NCBI GenBank assembly: GCA_963978545.1
Contig: OZ021722.1
Coordinates: 9,205,401-9,269,400 of the forward strand
Length of the DNA stretch: 64,000 nt
Reading direction: 5' to 3'
Origin: Linyphia triangularis
Taxonomy: Eukaryota > Arthropoda > Arachnida > Araneae > Linyphiidae
The notes beneath the pieces are model-generated. The model was not told where the DNA came from. It did no database searches and saw only the letters and a program-made list of their open reading frames with translations. Positions 1 through 11,590 of this stretch are shown here, piece after piece; within the stretch, counting starts at the first letter, position 1, and each line of letters opens with the position of its first letter. A program made the translations under genes and the position numbers.

Positions 1-232
1 GAAATACAAAAGAAATAACCACCGTGCCTCTTTTACCACCTTCTCTGATGGACTCCAAGAGACGAGTACCTCTGGTGTTACACAGTGCGCCTCACTCGGC
101 TTTAAAGTGCTATTGATACAGAAGTAGGTTTGTCTCCCTGAAGGCGCATTTGATATTTTGCAGTCCTGCAGAGTGGTATTCTGTTTGAAACGGTGAACTT
201 AAATCAGCAAGTCCAATAATCAATTGGTAGAT
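1..232. other. GC-richer block at left edge, possible partial coding exon
   Basis: This block is clearly less A+T-rich than its surroundings. On the minus strand a frame stays open from about 195 to the window edge. It contains three cysteines and stretches such as SGRQTYFC and LKPSEAHC, which only faintly recall a thrombospondin-type or other extracellular repeat. A minus-strand acceptor-like TGCAG lies near 166 and a possible donor (GAAG then GTGGTA) near 35. The plus strand is also open here for about 35 codons (includes PPSLMDSKRR), so strand is not settled. No function is claimed. Confidence 0.3.
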
Positions 233-689
233 TTCTTTTTTCCTAAACAGTATTCATATACGATAGTCCTTATCGTAGGTGCTCCACGTAATCGTGTATG
301 AATGTTCAGGTCTAATCGCAAAGATGCATAAAAATTTCACATGAGGAATTTCCTTACAGATATGCTTTTACAGATACTTTTATTAAATACTATTTGGCTA
401 CTAGTTTCAATAGTATTTATTTCATCAACCAAATATTTAAAGAAACTCTATTCGTTTTCTTATTCATGAGATTTTTTTCCAAATCGATAGCAATCGATGA
501 TTTATTTGGAACATCACATCTCAAGCAATCAAAATTATATCCGAGACGATTGGTTCAAAATCAATTACATTCATTCGTGACTTTGAATTTCAACGTAACC
601 TCTAAAACTAACAAAACGCCCATCTAGACAAAAGTGCTCCGTTGGTCTTCTTGAAACACCAATTCAAACGGAATGCCATCCTGCAGTTC
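233..689. other. Intergenic, no supported feature
   Basis: A+T-rich sequence. The 77-codon plus-strand frame at 394-627 begins at a TTG and has no recognisable motif, so I do not call it. Confidence 0.5.
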
Positions 690-965
690 TTAAGCAACGT
701 TGTGAGTACAAGAATGTGCAAGCGGAGGGCGTGATCGACCGAGTGGGGCACGAAATTCCCTTTTCGGTGGTGCAGATGACTTTGTAAGCGAATCGGCGTC
801 ACAGGAACAAAAGATACTGTGACGGGATGTTGTACATAGCTGTAGAGGAAAATAGCCAATTGTATAGGAATCTATTTTTTTCTGTACACGACTTTTACGT
901 AATGCACAATCAACGTAGAAGCTGGTCGTCGACGGACAAGTGGCGACTCTGTAAAAAGAGAACTT
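690..965 (-). other. Possible minus-strand coding segment
   Basis: On the minus strand a pyrimidine-rich stretch ending in ACAG near 966 is followed by a frame that is open for about 90 codons to a stop at 690. The peptide is cysteine-containing (for example VATCPSTTSFYVDC). A GTAAAAG donor-like site near 907 could end a short exon. It may belong to the same minus-strand gene as the block at the left edge, which would then continue outside the window. The base composition is richer in G+C than the flanks. No family was recognised, and a decayed element is an equally good explanation. Confidence 0.22.
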
Positions 966-1288
966 AAGTGAAATTATAGACAAAAGAAATTTTTATACGA
1001 ATAGAATATTATAAAGGATACTATGTTTATTTGTTGTAAACTGCTGTGTTCCAGCTCTCGTTGAAAGGCCTTAGAGAAAGCCTCGCGTTGTTTCTCTTTT
1101 CCAATTAAGAAAGCTGTTGTTGATGGAGATTAATTTCCAAAGAACGTTATTTCATCGGAAATCAGTTGCTGTTAAATTAATTATATTGAAAATTTTACTA
1201 AATTTTGCATACGAACCTTATATAAAACAAATCTCAAATATGAAGATTCAAATCAATCGAAACAAATTGTTAATTTTGATATAGATAT

Positions 1289-1295
1289 TATAACG

Positions 1296-1336
<41 letters not shown>
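1289..1336. repeat. Long poly-T tract
   Basis: Nearly 40 uninterrupted T residues. Similar but shorter A/T homopolymers recur through the window (for example near 3880, 7031, 8766, 21251, 34871, 49252, 52831, 53647). From 966 to 1848 I see nothing else. Confidence 0.85.
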
Positions 1337-1337
<1 letters not shown>

Positions 1338-1848
1338 ATTGAATTTCCAACGGTAATCATGAAAATTGTCTTAACCTCAGTTTAATTTTTTTTTTTTACG
1401 AGTTTTATTTTAATTTTATAATCTAAACGTAAGTGCCACTTTTCTTCGAAATTATTAATCCTCTCATTAAAATTATTAATCCTCATACAGTAAACTCATT
1501 CTTACAAATGCTATTGTACGTGGTTCGGTTGCTTTTAATTCATGTTTCAGTTGGATTTGCATAAATTGTTTCCCTCACAAACACGAAATTGGGGAAGCCA
1601 AGCTTTTAGTAACAAAATTCAGACAAACGCACGTCCAAAATACATGCCCCACTTTCTAAATTACGAGTGTCATCAGAAAAAAAAAAGTTCATTTATAACA
1701 ATTTAAATTTCAAGAAAACTACTACTTAACGCAAAAGAGAAGTAACGCGAGATTACAAGAAGATTATTGTTAGAGATCTGTAGAATAGGAGTTATTTTAG
1801 GTACTGCGTAGTGCGTAGCACTTTAGCATGGAATCCAGTGTAATGAGC

Positions 1849-2033
1849 TTAGCATTTTTCAGCCATCGATGTAATACTTATTTTTGTAGGAATTTTCATT
1901 TCAATAGCAATGAGAAGTGGATTCAAAGCGAGTGCTGTTGGTGGAACAATCTGCTCAAGAATGCCTGACGAACTTTCATCCTTCAATTTGTGTTGTGAAA
2001 AAAAGGGCCCCTTGACACCACATTTTAAGAGTT
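1849..2033 (-). other. Possible terminal coding exon (minus strand)
   Basis: On the minus strand a frame is open from about 2033 to a TAA at 1849-1851. It includes KDESSSGILEQIVPPTALAL followed by a short hydrophobic and basic tail, which reads more like protein than the surrounding A+T-rich DNA. An acceptor-like TTGAAG lies after a pyrimidine-rich stretch near 1993. The opposite strand carries a 62-codon ATG frame starting at 1910, so the coding strand is uncertain. No family was recognised. The block ends just before a TTAA-flanked MITE. Confidence 0.3.
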
Positions 2034-2084
2034 ATTGTTGTATATGTGCTTTTAATACTTTTCTTCTTCTTTTTTTTACATTAA

Positions 2085-2495
2085 AGAGAAAGTCCTAGTA
2101 AGGATCATTCCCTATACAATCCTCTAGCCCAGTGAATTTAGAGACTACTTTCTATAAAACCTTGAAATTGGGTGAGTAGGTACGAAAACGATCGCTTAGT
2201 GAAATGACATAAATTATTTTCATTTAATGTCTATCTATTGTAAATGAAAATTAAAGTAGCAAAAGACAAAACCAGGTGGAGCCACTGCATATGCATTGGC
2301 GTTAAGATTTCAAATGTAAAATAAAATATATTAGACGCTATTTTCGAGTTTTTAATTTATGTCATTTAATGAAGTGATCATTTTCGTACCTACTCACCAA
2401 ATGTCAAGGTTATAGAGAAAGTAGTTTCTCAATGCACCGGGCTAGAAGATTGTATCATAGCGAGTATAGGGAATGATCCTTACTAAGAATTCCTC
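2085..2495. mobile_element. piggyBac-type MITE, family E copy 1
   Basis: A 411-bp palindromic element whose two arms (about 120 bp each) are imperfect inverted copies. The arms share motifs such as GTAAGGATCATTCCCTATAC, near 2098 and inverted near 2480. It is flanked on both sides by TTAA (2081-2084 and 2496-2499), the target-site signature of piggyBac-class transposition. A second copy with the same TTAA flanks is at 22417-22830. No transposase is encoded. Confidence 0.8.
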
Positions 2496-2775
2496 TTAAA
2501 TATTTGTAATAATTTGTTTCCTCAATGTGGATTCTGTTGATCAACTAAGTATTAAATCGGACTCAATATTTTTCGTGTGGTCGCTGAAGATGTATAAAAA
2601 AAATGGGTTTCGATAAAATGATAATTGGTATTGGTGATTATTTATACTGTCTCTCTATATTTTAATAGTGTATTTCAGGTGTATTTCAATTATTTTTGAA
2701 CTGAAGAAATTTGTAATGTTTTTTAAAAGCATTCTAAACGGGAAAAGTTTCATGCATCTACTTTTGTCGGTGATT

Positions 2776-2907
2776 ATCATTGAACCCATTGATTTTACGT
2801 GCAATAACTTAATTCTGATTATCCTTGAAGCCATTGATTTTACGTGCAATAACTTAATTCTGATTATCCTTGAACCCATTGATTTTACGTGCAATAACTT
2901 AATTCTA
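2776..2907 (+). repeat. 45-bp tandem repeat, about 3 copies
   Basis: The motif GATTTTACGTGCAATAACTT starts at 2791, 2836 and 2881, an exact 45-bp period. Because 45 is divisible by three, the plus-strand frame would repeat a 15-residue unit (core IDFTCNNLI). There is no other sign of coding, so I treat it as a minisatellite. Confidence 0.85.
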
Positions 2908-5881
2908 ACTCTATATGAAATTGCAGTTTATTTAACACGAATAACCCTTTTTACTTAATTTTGACAAGGGGAAATTTTTTTTAAAAAAATTGTAAGTCCA
3001 GGATTTAACATTTAGTTGAAACATTATTCACCTGTATATAGTATAATGAAATTGTGTTTATATCTTTATATTAATGCATACAGTATGTTTAGGATTAATT
3101 TGAAATGTTTTCTTCTGTGTGCCAATATGATACTTGCAATGGTGCCAATTCAACAATCATCTTTTATGAGAATTTCGCGTGTCCAAATTTCATTACATAC
3201 AAGAAATCTGAACACTAAAGCAATGTTTTTCGAAAATGATATATTTACTTTCTTTCTTGTACAAACTTGTGATTATTCACCGTTCTTTTTGATAGAAATG
3301 ACTTTCGCGAGTTTTTATATTTTCATCTAAGATCATTTAATTTGTGACATTCTTTCATATCAACATAAGCGAATGGAAAACTCCAGAATCTTCTAAACAT
3401 AGACGAAAGTTTATTTGATTTTCATGTTTGAAGAAACTTATTTCCTTCACTGTAATGACAGAAAATTGCATGTTATGAGAGTTATTTTTTATTTCGCATC
3501 CAAGAAGGTGTATTAATATAATTATATTTGGATACAAGGACTTACGTTAATAGACACAAAATCATTATTTGGATAAACTTTTTTTTGTTTTAATATACAT
3601 TTGTCTTGAAAAAAAAAAAAAAAATACACCGTACAAGAGTCATCTTATTTCTCTTCGTCTTTCGTCAAAATTCTTTATTTTGCCATATATTTATTTTAAT
3701 TTTATATTTCACCAACTCATCAGTATTTTGTCATAAACTGGTCAACGTTACATAGTTTATTTCCAAAGATAAATCATGAAATCCATCAAACATTCCTGAA
3801 TTCAAGTTTTAATTCTGCCCAAATTACAAGAGCAGTGTTTGTAACCTTAACGATAAATTAATACTCGTTTCCGTGTTTTTTTTTTTTTTTTTTTTCTTTT
3901 CTTTTATCTTTAAAACACACGCTGCTGGTTTTTTTTCTCTTTCTTTATTTGGTTCTAGCAGTAATTCTTTATATAATGTTTCTTTTGGTACAACATAAAT
4001 TTATTATGTCTAACTATATATAAAAGATTGCCATACGTAAAGAGTCACCATCACGTTCTTCCCATTGAAGTTAACTTTGGTGACGTTTTGTTAATGTTAA
4101 TTTATGAATGAAGTCTATTGTTGATGAATCTGTTGAAATCTATTATATTGATGTTTAATTAAGAGTGAAATCTGCCCAAAATATTGCCATTTAAGACTTA
4201 GCAATGCCGGAGCTTGGGTGAGAGCATATTTGTTGAAAATATTATTAAAAAAAAAAAAAAAAAAAATACATTATAACTCTTACCTAAGGTTTGACTCATC
4301 CACTTTCCATCCTTTCCAAAATAACTTTAGTTGGATGCTTATTAAACGTTTATTAAAAAGTATCATGGCTAAAATGACTCAACATTTATTACATTGGTAA
4401 GTCTCTAAAATTGTATTGATTTTTCTCTCGTATAAATATTTCTGCATCGATATGAATTATAAGATTGAATTTTTTTATACAAAAAAACTGGTTTCCTTTT
4501 GCCTTTTGGGTTACAGTCATTGTAGTCTATTACATTATTCTATTTAAGTTACAATTTAATTGATTTATCTTTGGGTATTAAGAAGTCGGAATTTAAATAC
4601 AAAATATTAATGTTAAAACATTCCTTAAAATTAGGTCTAATTTATATAAAAGGATATCCCATACTTTCGAAAATATAATGATGAGCTGCGGATTTTACAC
4701 AAATAAATAGTTGTTCAGTAAAAAGGAAAATAAGCAATAACATAGTTATGCAAATATTTTTTATCTTTTCAAGCGAAGCTCTTGGATGTTGAAAAAAATA
4801 TCCACCCTGACATACCAAGCAATAGAAATAAGAATATAAAGTTGATGATGTAAAATAATTCCTAGTAAAGCATCGGCACTTTGTTATAAGTTATATATAC
4901 TTTGATAGAAAAAAAGAGTCATTGTCCAAATATCTTATAATTTTCTCCATCCATCAAATTGGGAAACAAAAAACTTATAAAAGGAACACTTGGGATAGTA
5001 TCCTGTATTCCTTTTATAAATAACTATTTTCATTGATTTGGCGAACTAAGATTAGAATCCGTTTGTTAGAGATTTGAATCTGGCTTTCATCCACCAAAGT
5101 AAATGTAATTCTTTTCCTAAGTTAAAAACTGCCAATGTCCAAATCATTGATTTTATTTGCCATGCTTACGAATTACTTTAAAACATGCGAGTTCTTATAG
5201 GAATTAACCAATGTACTTTTGTTACCCATATCAACTGAAATTAAGGAATTAAGAATCCATGCCTTTGTAGATTTCTAGTTCTTTTTGTTTTGAAAATTCT
5301 TTTTTGAAATTCCATAAGGGTTTTCACTTATTCCAGGAACAAAAATAAAATTTTGTCTGATTGATTGACCTTTTAAAAACACTTTAAAATTTGATTACAA
5401 ATAATTTAGCCCTTTTTGCGGAAAGATTTTACACTTGACTGCGTAAGAAACTAAATGTGAAATTTACGCTAAAACTCTTTAATTTGAATGAATCAATTAT
5501 ATTAATTAAAAAAAATTCTTTGATATTTGAACAACGTAATTTGTACCTTTATGATTCAATTTATGCCTGAAGTATTACTTAGTAACGTTTGCCATTTTTT
5601 TTATAATAACTCGTATTAATTTGGATGTCGGCTATATCATTATACAAGTTATATACATACCATTATTTTCGTAATTGAAAAGTACTTTATTTTTATGATT
5701 ACTTTTTTTTTATTTCGGATGAAATATTAAAGCCAAACAACGAAAGACTGTATGGACCTGTTGATGTTTTTGATTTCGTAGAACTATTTTCTAAAAGCAA
5801 TAAATTGTACGATTTTTAGACTTGTTACATATATTCGATTGTAACTAACTCATTGTTGTCACGCAATCCTCTGTTTGATAG
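2908..5881. other. A+T-rich intergenic stretch
   Basis: Homopolymer tracts and A+T-rich sequence only. Short ATG frames (3016-3330, 4218-4400) show no motif, and their composition matches the background. I see nothing supportable here. Confidence 0.5.
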
Positions 5882-6021
5882 ATGTTTTTTAAGAAAATAT
5901 ATACGAAAATTATTATTGGTAAAATCCTAGTTTCCGCTACGGATTTGGCTCATTTTAAAAATTATGTTGCTAAGCCTGCCTTGAAGGAGCAACTCACTCA
6001 AGAGTGTCATCCACATTACAG
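5882..6021 (+). CDS. Exon 1 of a candidate 68-residue protein
   Basis: An ATG at 5882, directly preceded in frame by TAG, opens a 46-codon frame. It ends TAC AG at a TTACAG|GTTAGC donor. Joined in phase to the exon at 6874 it gives 68 residues and a stop. The N-terminus (about residues 1-18) is basic then hydrophobic, like a short membrane or mitochondrial-targeting segment. The middle part (HFKNYVAKPALKEQL) is from a stretch that is clearly GC-richer than its surroundings. The TAG before the ATG could instead be a splice acceptor, in which case more coding lies upstream. I do not recognise the family. A MITE sits in the intron. The opposite strand is also open over part of this exon, so transcript evidence would decide. 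Confidence 0.4.
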
Positions 6022-6090
6022 GTTAGCTATTTGGTTCGGAAATCTCGTAACTTGATGACAGTAGCGTGAATTAGGATTTGACCAAATTTT

Positions 6091-6334
6091 TTGGTTAAGA
6101 TTTACTGTACGGTCCCCCATAGCGACTTTAAAAAAAAAAAAATCGCCAAAATGAAAATGACGCCAAAAGGCTGTGTCGACAAATCCAAGATGGCGTCAAA
6201 ACACGCCGTGTTGCCAAATTCAAATGGTCACCAGAGTTATCGGAAAACCTTGGCGACGAGTTGTCTCATTCGACGCCTAATCGCCAACTTTCATAAAGTC
6301 GCCAAGGGGAATAGTATAGTAAATCGTAACCAAT
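6091..6334. mobile_element. MITE with terminal inverted repeats, family F
   Basis: The ends are inverted copies: TTGGTTAAGATTTACTGTAC on the left and, read in reverse complement, TTGGTTACGATTTACTATAC on the right. Inside are several copies of the motif TTGGCGAC / GTCGCCAA. It lies within the intron of the candidate small gene at 5882-6940. No coding capacity. Confidence 0.7.
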
Positions 6335-6517
6335 TTTTTTATTGAACACGCGTTATCTTAAAATAACTAACCCTTTCGATACAACTTTTAGTAATGTGTA
6401 TTTTGTCGGGCTTCTGGTGCGACAAGAAACTATATTGAAAGATACGAACTTATAAACAGTAGTTCATAGCGATAACTCATCCGAATGTTGCAACCAATTC
6501 ATGTTATAAATAATACC

Positions 6518-6531
6518 CCCCCCCCCCCCCA
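6518..6531 (+). repeat. Poly-C tract
   Basis: About 14 consecutive C residues. Comparable C or G runs are near 28900, 30775 and 32182. Confidence 0.9.
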
Positions 6532-6873
6532 ACTAAAAAAGCGTTTTATTTTATACGACTCAAAAACAGTTCTCTATTCTGAAAATAATTTAAAATTTTG
6601 AATATCCGAAGTCTAGTCTAATATTTCATTACCAATTTAAATAGGGACAATGTTTTTACTTTTTAAAAGGCAATATATGATACAGTAGAGCTAGTTACTA
6701 ATAAAGGGACTAAACACTATTGTTTAGTTGTACGTATCTTTCAATAAAAGCTCCAAGATTTACACATGCGGCTGTCTATATTTTTTTCAAAGACTTAAAA
6801 CACGACTTAAGGAAAAACAGTTCATTTACCAATTGAGTGGAAAAAAAGGAACTTGAAAAATGGCCGATTTTAG

Positions 6874-6940
6874 GCTGATTATGGCTGCCCCTTTCTACGA
6901 ACACTTTAACCAGAGAGAAAAGTTTACAGAAACATTTTAA
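6874..6940 (+). CDS. Exon 2 (terminal) of the candidate 68-residue protein
   Basis: After an acceptor-like GATTTTAG at 6866-6873, one base completes the split codon from exon 1. A 21-codon frame (starts LIMAAPFYEHFNQREKF) then runs to TAA at 6938-6940. A consensus AATAAA polyadenylation signal follows at 7004-7009, 64 bases beyond the stop, as expected for a terminal exon. The acceptor has a weak pyrimidine tract, which is the main doubt. Phase agreement, local GC rise and the poly(A) signal are the support. Confidence 0.4.
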
Positions 6941-6945
6941 AGATA

Positions 6946-8761
6946 TTATCGGTTTGAAATAAGTTATGAGTACTTCTATACTTTAAAACGATAATATCTT
7001 TAAAATAAAAAAATAAAATAAGGCTGCAAGTTTTTTTTTTTTTTTTTTTTTTTTTTATGATTAAAAAGTTTTTAAAATGAATGTTGAACTCTTTTCGTTT
7101 GTAAATTTTCACTTACATCATATTGGTTTCATTACTTACGGTCAGTTCCACCTTAAATTTTGAACGACAGAAAAATCTTCAGTTCCCTTTATGGGGAAAT
7201 CATAAACCTAGAAAATATCACATATTATTATCCATTTTAACCATTCACAAAAAGGCTCGAATATTAATTGCATTTCAAAAAAAATTATGAATAACTGTTA
7301 ATGGGCTCAATACATAATAATAATAATAATTAAAAAAGATTTTAACTATTTGATCTTTTATATATATATATTTTTTTTTCTTTCTTATTTTCATTTTCAT
7401 ACGTTTTAAAAACATAGGCGGTCATATGGATTTCGATATGTTAATTTATTTTTTTACAAAATTCAAAAGGCTGCGAACAATTAATATTTTTAGAAAAGTG
7501 ACATTCATTTAATAACAACACATCCTATTTATTCGACCATTATCAAAAAAATTTATATAAAGAATGAATTTAATTTAAAATGTAATATAAAAAAAATTGT
7601 TGTGTTTACGCATTTATACTTTTACCGTACAACAATTTCCATTTCAATATTTTCAACAGTATCAGTAGACTTCTGATTAAAATGTTACGTACAGACATAC
7701 ATACAATGAAGAGATATTACAAGTGATGCATTTCCCTTTTGAGTTAAGGTCCACTTATAGAACAAACTGTTGTTATTATAATCTTTAATGTTTAGTAGTA
7801 AAGGTGTAACATCCAAATCAATTTTTTTTTTGTTTTTTTTTAAATGTTTAAATTTAAAAGTGTTGAAATTATTTTACATTATGATGGCATCAGCATATAC
7901 TAATAGTATCGAAAGGGTCAAATATTATTATCATTTATAAAAAACAAAAAAAAAAAACATCGAATGTCTGCCATTATTTTTAAATGGAGAGGGCATTGAC
8001 TTTTGAAAAATCTGTTATCGTTGTATGTTAATTATTATTTAATATAAATTTTATATCATAATTTGCAAGATGCTATAAGAATAGTAGATTATGAGAATAG
8101 TAAAATTCTGACGCAAATCTTACCTATATTAGATCAAAAGGAAACTATTTTTTTCTGAAATAATGTTTAATTTAGTTAATTTATTAAATTGTGTTAATTC
8201 TTTCTGAAATTAATTAGAAAATTATAATTTTTGTTTTATTTTGCAACAAACACATAATTAACGTGAAAGAAGTTAAATGCATTACAAATCCATTCAGAAA
8301 ACCCTCAAAACGTTGCACTTCTTTTCAATGAGATAACTGTTAAAATACAATTTAGGTGAATGTAACTGTATTATTTTATTTAAACACTTGTTTAACTTGG
8401 GTATTAAATGTGTAAAATTGATTAAAGTAAAGAAAGGAAAAACTTATTCCAATTTGAAATTGATCGAAAAATTCAAGGTTCTGTTTTTTTTTTCTCTGGC
8501 ATGCGTAAATGTACCACACCAATTAGACGGCCAATTAGATTATATATTAATTCCATGTCAGTGACCATCGTAAACTTTTCGAGAAATTATGACAGCAGTT
8601 TTATTTAGGTTACATGTCGATGAAGGTAACTAATCAAAAAATTAATATGTTGGAATAAAATTACTTCAGACAAGTTAAATTCAATTCAATTTTGTAGGCT
8701 TAATTTCATAAAATTGTCATATTTAAGAATTTTTTTTTTATTTATTTTACCGCTAAACAAT

Positions 8762-8793
<32 letters not shown>

Positions 8794-10223
8794 GAGTGCT
8801 CCCGCTGGAAGGATCTAAAGCCCAAATTTATTTGAATAACAAGTTCTCTGCGAATTAACAATCGTATGAAAACGAAATTAAATTCTTTCACCAATTCAAA
8901 ACGACAAGTATTAGTCGGATCTACAAAAAATGACAGGTTTAGTTGGACAAGTAAACTTTTACGTTAGACAGATTTTGAGCTCGCTATGTATAAATGGCCG
9001 CGAATCAAAAACTACAATACAGAGAACAATAACCTAAATATTTGCCACTAGTGTTTGAAGTTTCGGATATCTATGGTCTTTGACCTTGAGGCTTAATTGC
9101 ATGAATGGTCTTTGACCTTGAGGCTTATTTGCATCTAAATACGTCGATTTTGAAATACCCTTCTTACAAACATGTCATAATCTTTTTCTGAAACTAATCA
9201 ATAGAATAGTCCAAAAATTTGGAACCGATTGTTATTTCTAGAGAGCAGGAGAGTTAACTTCTTAAAAAAAAAGAGAGAGAAAGAAAATATTGATAAATGC
9301 AAAAAATTAATTTGTTTCATTATATTTGAAAGCTCCTTAGGTGCCTTTATAATAATAAATCGTTGAAATGATTTGAAGTTATATATATGTAATTGAGCTG
9401 GTAAAGAATATGTGAAATGTTATACGCTTTCGAATATTATCTGTTGTCCGTAAGGATATAATGTATCAGCATTATGTATTTGTATTTGTTTTCTATCGTG
9501 AATATGAGTTTTCTGTGTTTCATATTTTGAGTATTCGTGCAAAATGTATATGTTCATATGCTTTTGAAACAGTATTTACAAAATGGATAAACGTTTTCAT
9601 CCCATTGCATTTCAAGAGTGGAGTTAAAAAAAAGTGTAGTTACTGAAAAATCATACGTTATATACGCGGGTTTTCTGTATTTTTGTGTGGCCATTTCTGT
9701 AATATCGTCACATAATATACTATGAAAAAATACTTTAACACATGAATATCAATTAAATTCCATAACGAAAATAATGAAACTTTCAATCAAGCTAACAAGT
9801 TTCGGCTAAAACTGAAAATTCTAAAAATTTGATTAAACTCTATTTAATCGTTACACCCTCATTATATTGTGATAGGAAATAGCCAATAACCAAAAATGTA
9901 ATTTAGAAAGGAATATACTGATGTTTTCAAAAAGTTTAAAGATTTAACAACACCATTGTGCACCTGCTATCTCTTTTAAGTTGCAATATATATTAAACTG
10001 TGTCCATTTTTAAAGTACAACACGCGGTTTTTAAGTCATTGTAAGGCTTTCGAAATCTTCTTTTTAGATCAAGGTAAGAGTTAAAAGAGATGGACTTCTT
10101 TTCAATCAGCTTTGTATACATTCTGATTTAAAAAAGATACCCTACTGGAATATTATAAATGTGAAATACATACATGTTTAAAACAACGCAACGTACAGTT
10201 ACAATCATGAGCAATTACGAAAT
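6946..10223. other. A+T-rich stretch without supported gene
   Basis: Mostly A+T-rich DNA with poly-T tracts (7031-7056, 8766-8792) and a short TAA microsatellite near 7318. The only local structure is the 33-bp duplication at 9072. The ATG frame at 9461-9646 shows no protein-like features. Confidence 0.5.
9072..9137 (+). repeat. 33-bp direct duplication
   Basis: ATGGTCTTTGACCTTGAGGC occurs at 9072 and again at 9105, each followed by a TTA(A/T)TTGCAT variant. Two copies only. Confidence 0.85.
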
Positions 10224-11347
10224 TTAAGTTACTTTTCGCTGCTCGAAGTTGATGATTGCCTGAAATAGAAAGTTACAAACAATAATAAAAAAATTAAAAA
10301 AATTATAGTACCTGCGATTTGAAAAGAAATTGTAATTTTTTTAAATTAATAAATTTCATGCATTTGGGTTTCATAGGTATTTTTTTTTTTTAAATCTAGT
10401 TTTAAAAATAAATTAACTCTGCAATTGATTCAGAAATGTAGAAATTCATAAAAACTGTTGAGTAGGCGATTGAATATGCTTTTCAAATGGTAAATGTTCT
10501 TCACCAATTTTTAAAAAATTCAAATATAAAATTGCGTCAGTTAAATGTAGCGTACGCTCGTACAACGAATTTTATTTCCCGGTATTGCTCGTAATTTTTA
10601 AATTTGGAAGTTTTTCCTATTGTTGTATGTTAAGTTTTGCTGATAATCAGATAATTTTGTTGCTTAATATAAATATTATTTAATAAAAAATATATTATGA
10701 AATGAGTCTAAATGTGTTTGTTTTAACTGAGAAATAAATAATACTCAACACACATTTTTACAAATTTTCTTTTATATTAATTACTATTGTAATTTAAAGA
10801 AATTTTTATCAGAAACTCTTAGCTAATAAACGAAATCGACATGTGTATAAAATCTCTCCTAATTTTGTTTTGCTTTGAAATTAAATACAATTTTAATTTT
10901 AGCTCTTGCACTACATTGAATATCTAAGGTTCAAGTAACCTTAAAACAACATTAGGATTTTATTGCAAGAATTTTCGACAAGCTTAGTGAGATTTGTGTG
11001 TCTAAATCATGCCAAAAGAGTATCATCAACATACACATTAAAAAAAAAAAATTCCTAAAATTTATTATAATAAAGCAAACGGTAAATCACTCAGTAAAGG
11101 AGCTTATGCATGACTGCATAATAGTCAAATGCTATTTTTACAAGATAGTGAAATATGCAAAGTGATCAGTTAATTTAATTTAAATATTAGAATTGGTTCT
11201 TTAAGGTGTATTGTGGTTGATGGTTAAAAGCATGCCACAATTTTTACCATTCGATAATCCATTTAAAAAAATAAAGAATAAAAAAGTGTTGTATAGGGTC
11301 CATGTCCGAATCTCAAAACTATGATTTAGGGTAAGTATTCGGATATC

Positions 11348-11590
11348 TAAAGCCGGATTTACACGCTTCCAGTTGAGATTCCAGTTTAAATCACCAGCCA
11401 GTGACGTCACCAGGCTACTGGTTTCAGTAAACCAAACATTTTCTATTTACTGGCGCCGGCGACTCCGATCAACCAATCACGTGCGCTCTCCCGTGATCAC
11501 CGATAGACGGCGCAACGGTCGCTTAGCTGACGTCACAGAAGTGGCGTTCTAAACTAGAAGCTCTACTGGTAGTGTGTAAATCCGGCTTTA
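11348..11590. mobile_element. MITE with perfect 17-bp TIR, family D copy 1
   Basis: Begins TAAAGCCGGATTTACAC and ends with its exact reverse complement GTGTAAATCCGGCTTTA. The interior is GC-rich and shares stretches with the copy at 33342-33712 (for example CATTTTCTATTTACTGGCGC). No coding frame. The target duplication is not clear. Confidence 0.78.

Noticed and set aside
4290..4363. Minus-strand ATG frame with KLFWKGWKVDESNL and a GTAAGA donor-like site
   Set aside because: Only about 25 codons, background composition, and no partner exon; chance is likely.
10059..10076. TTTTTAGATCAAGGTAAG resembling a six-base micro-exon
   Set aside because: Splice-like borders alone are expected by chance in A+T-rich DNA.
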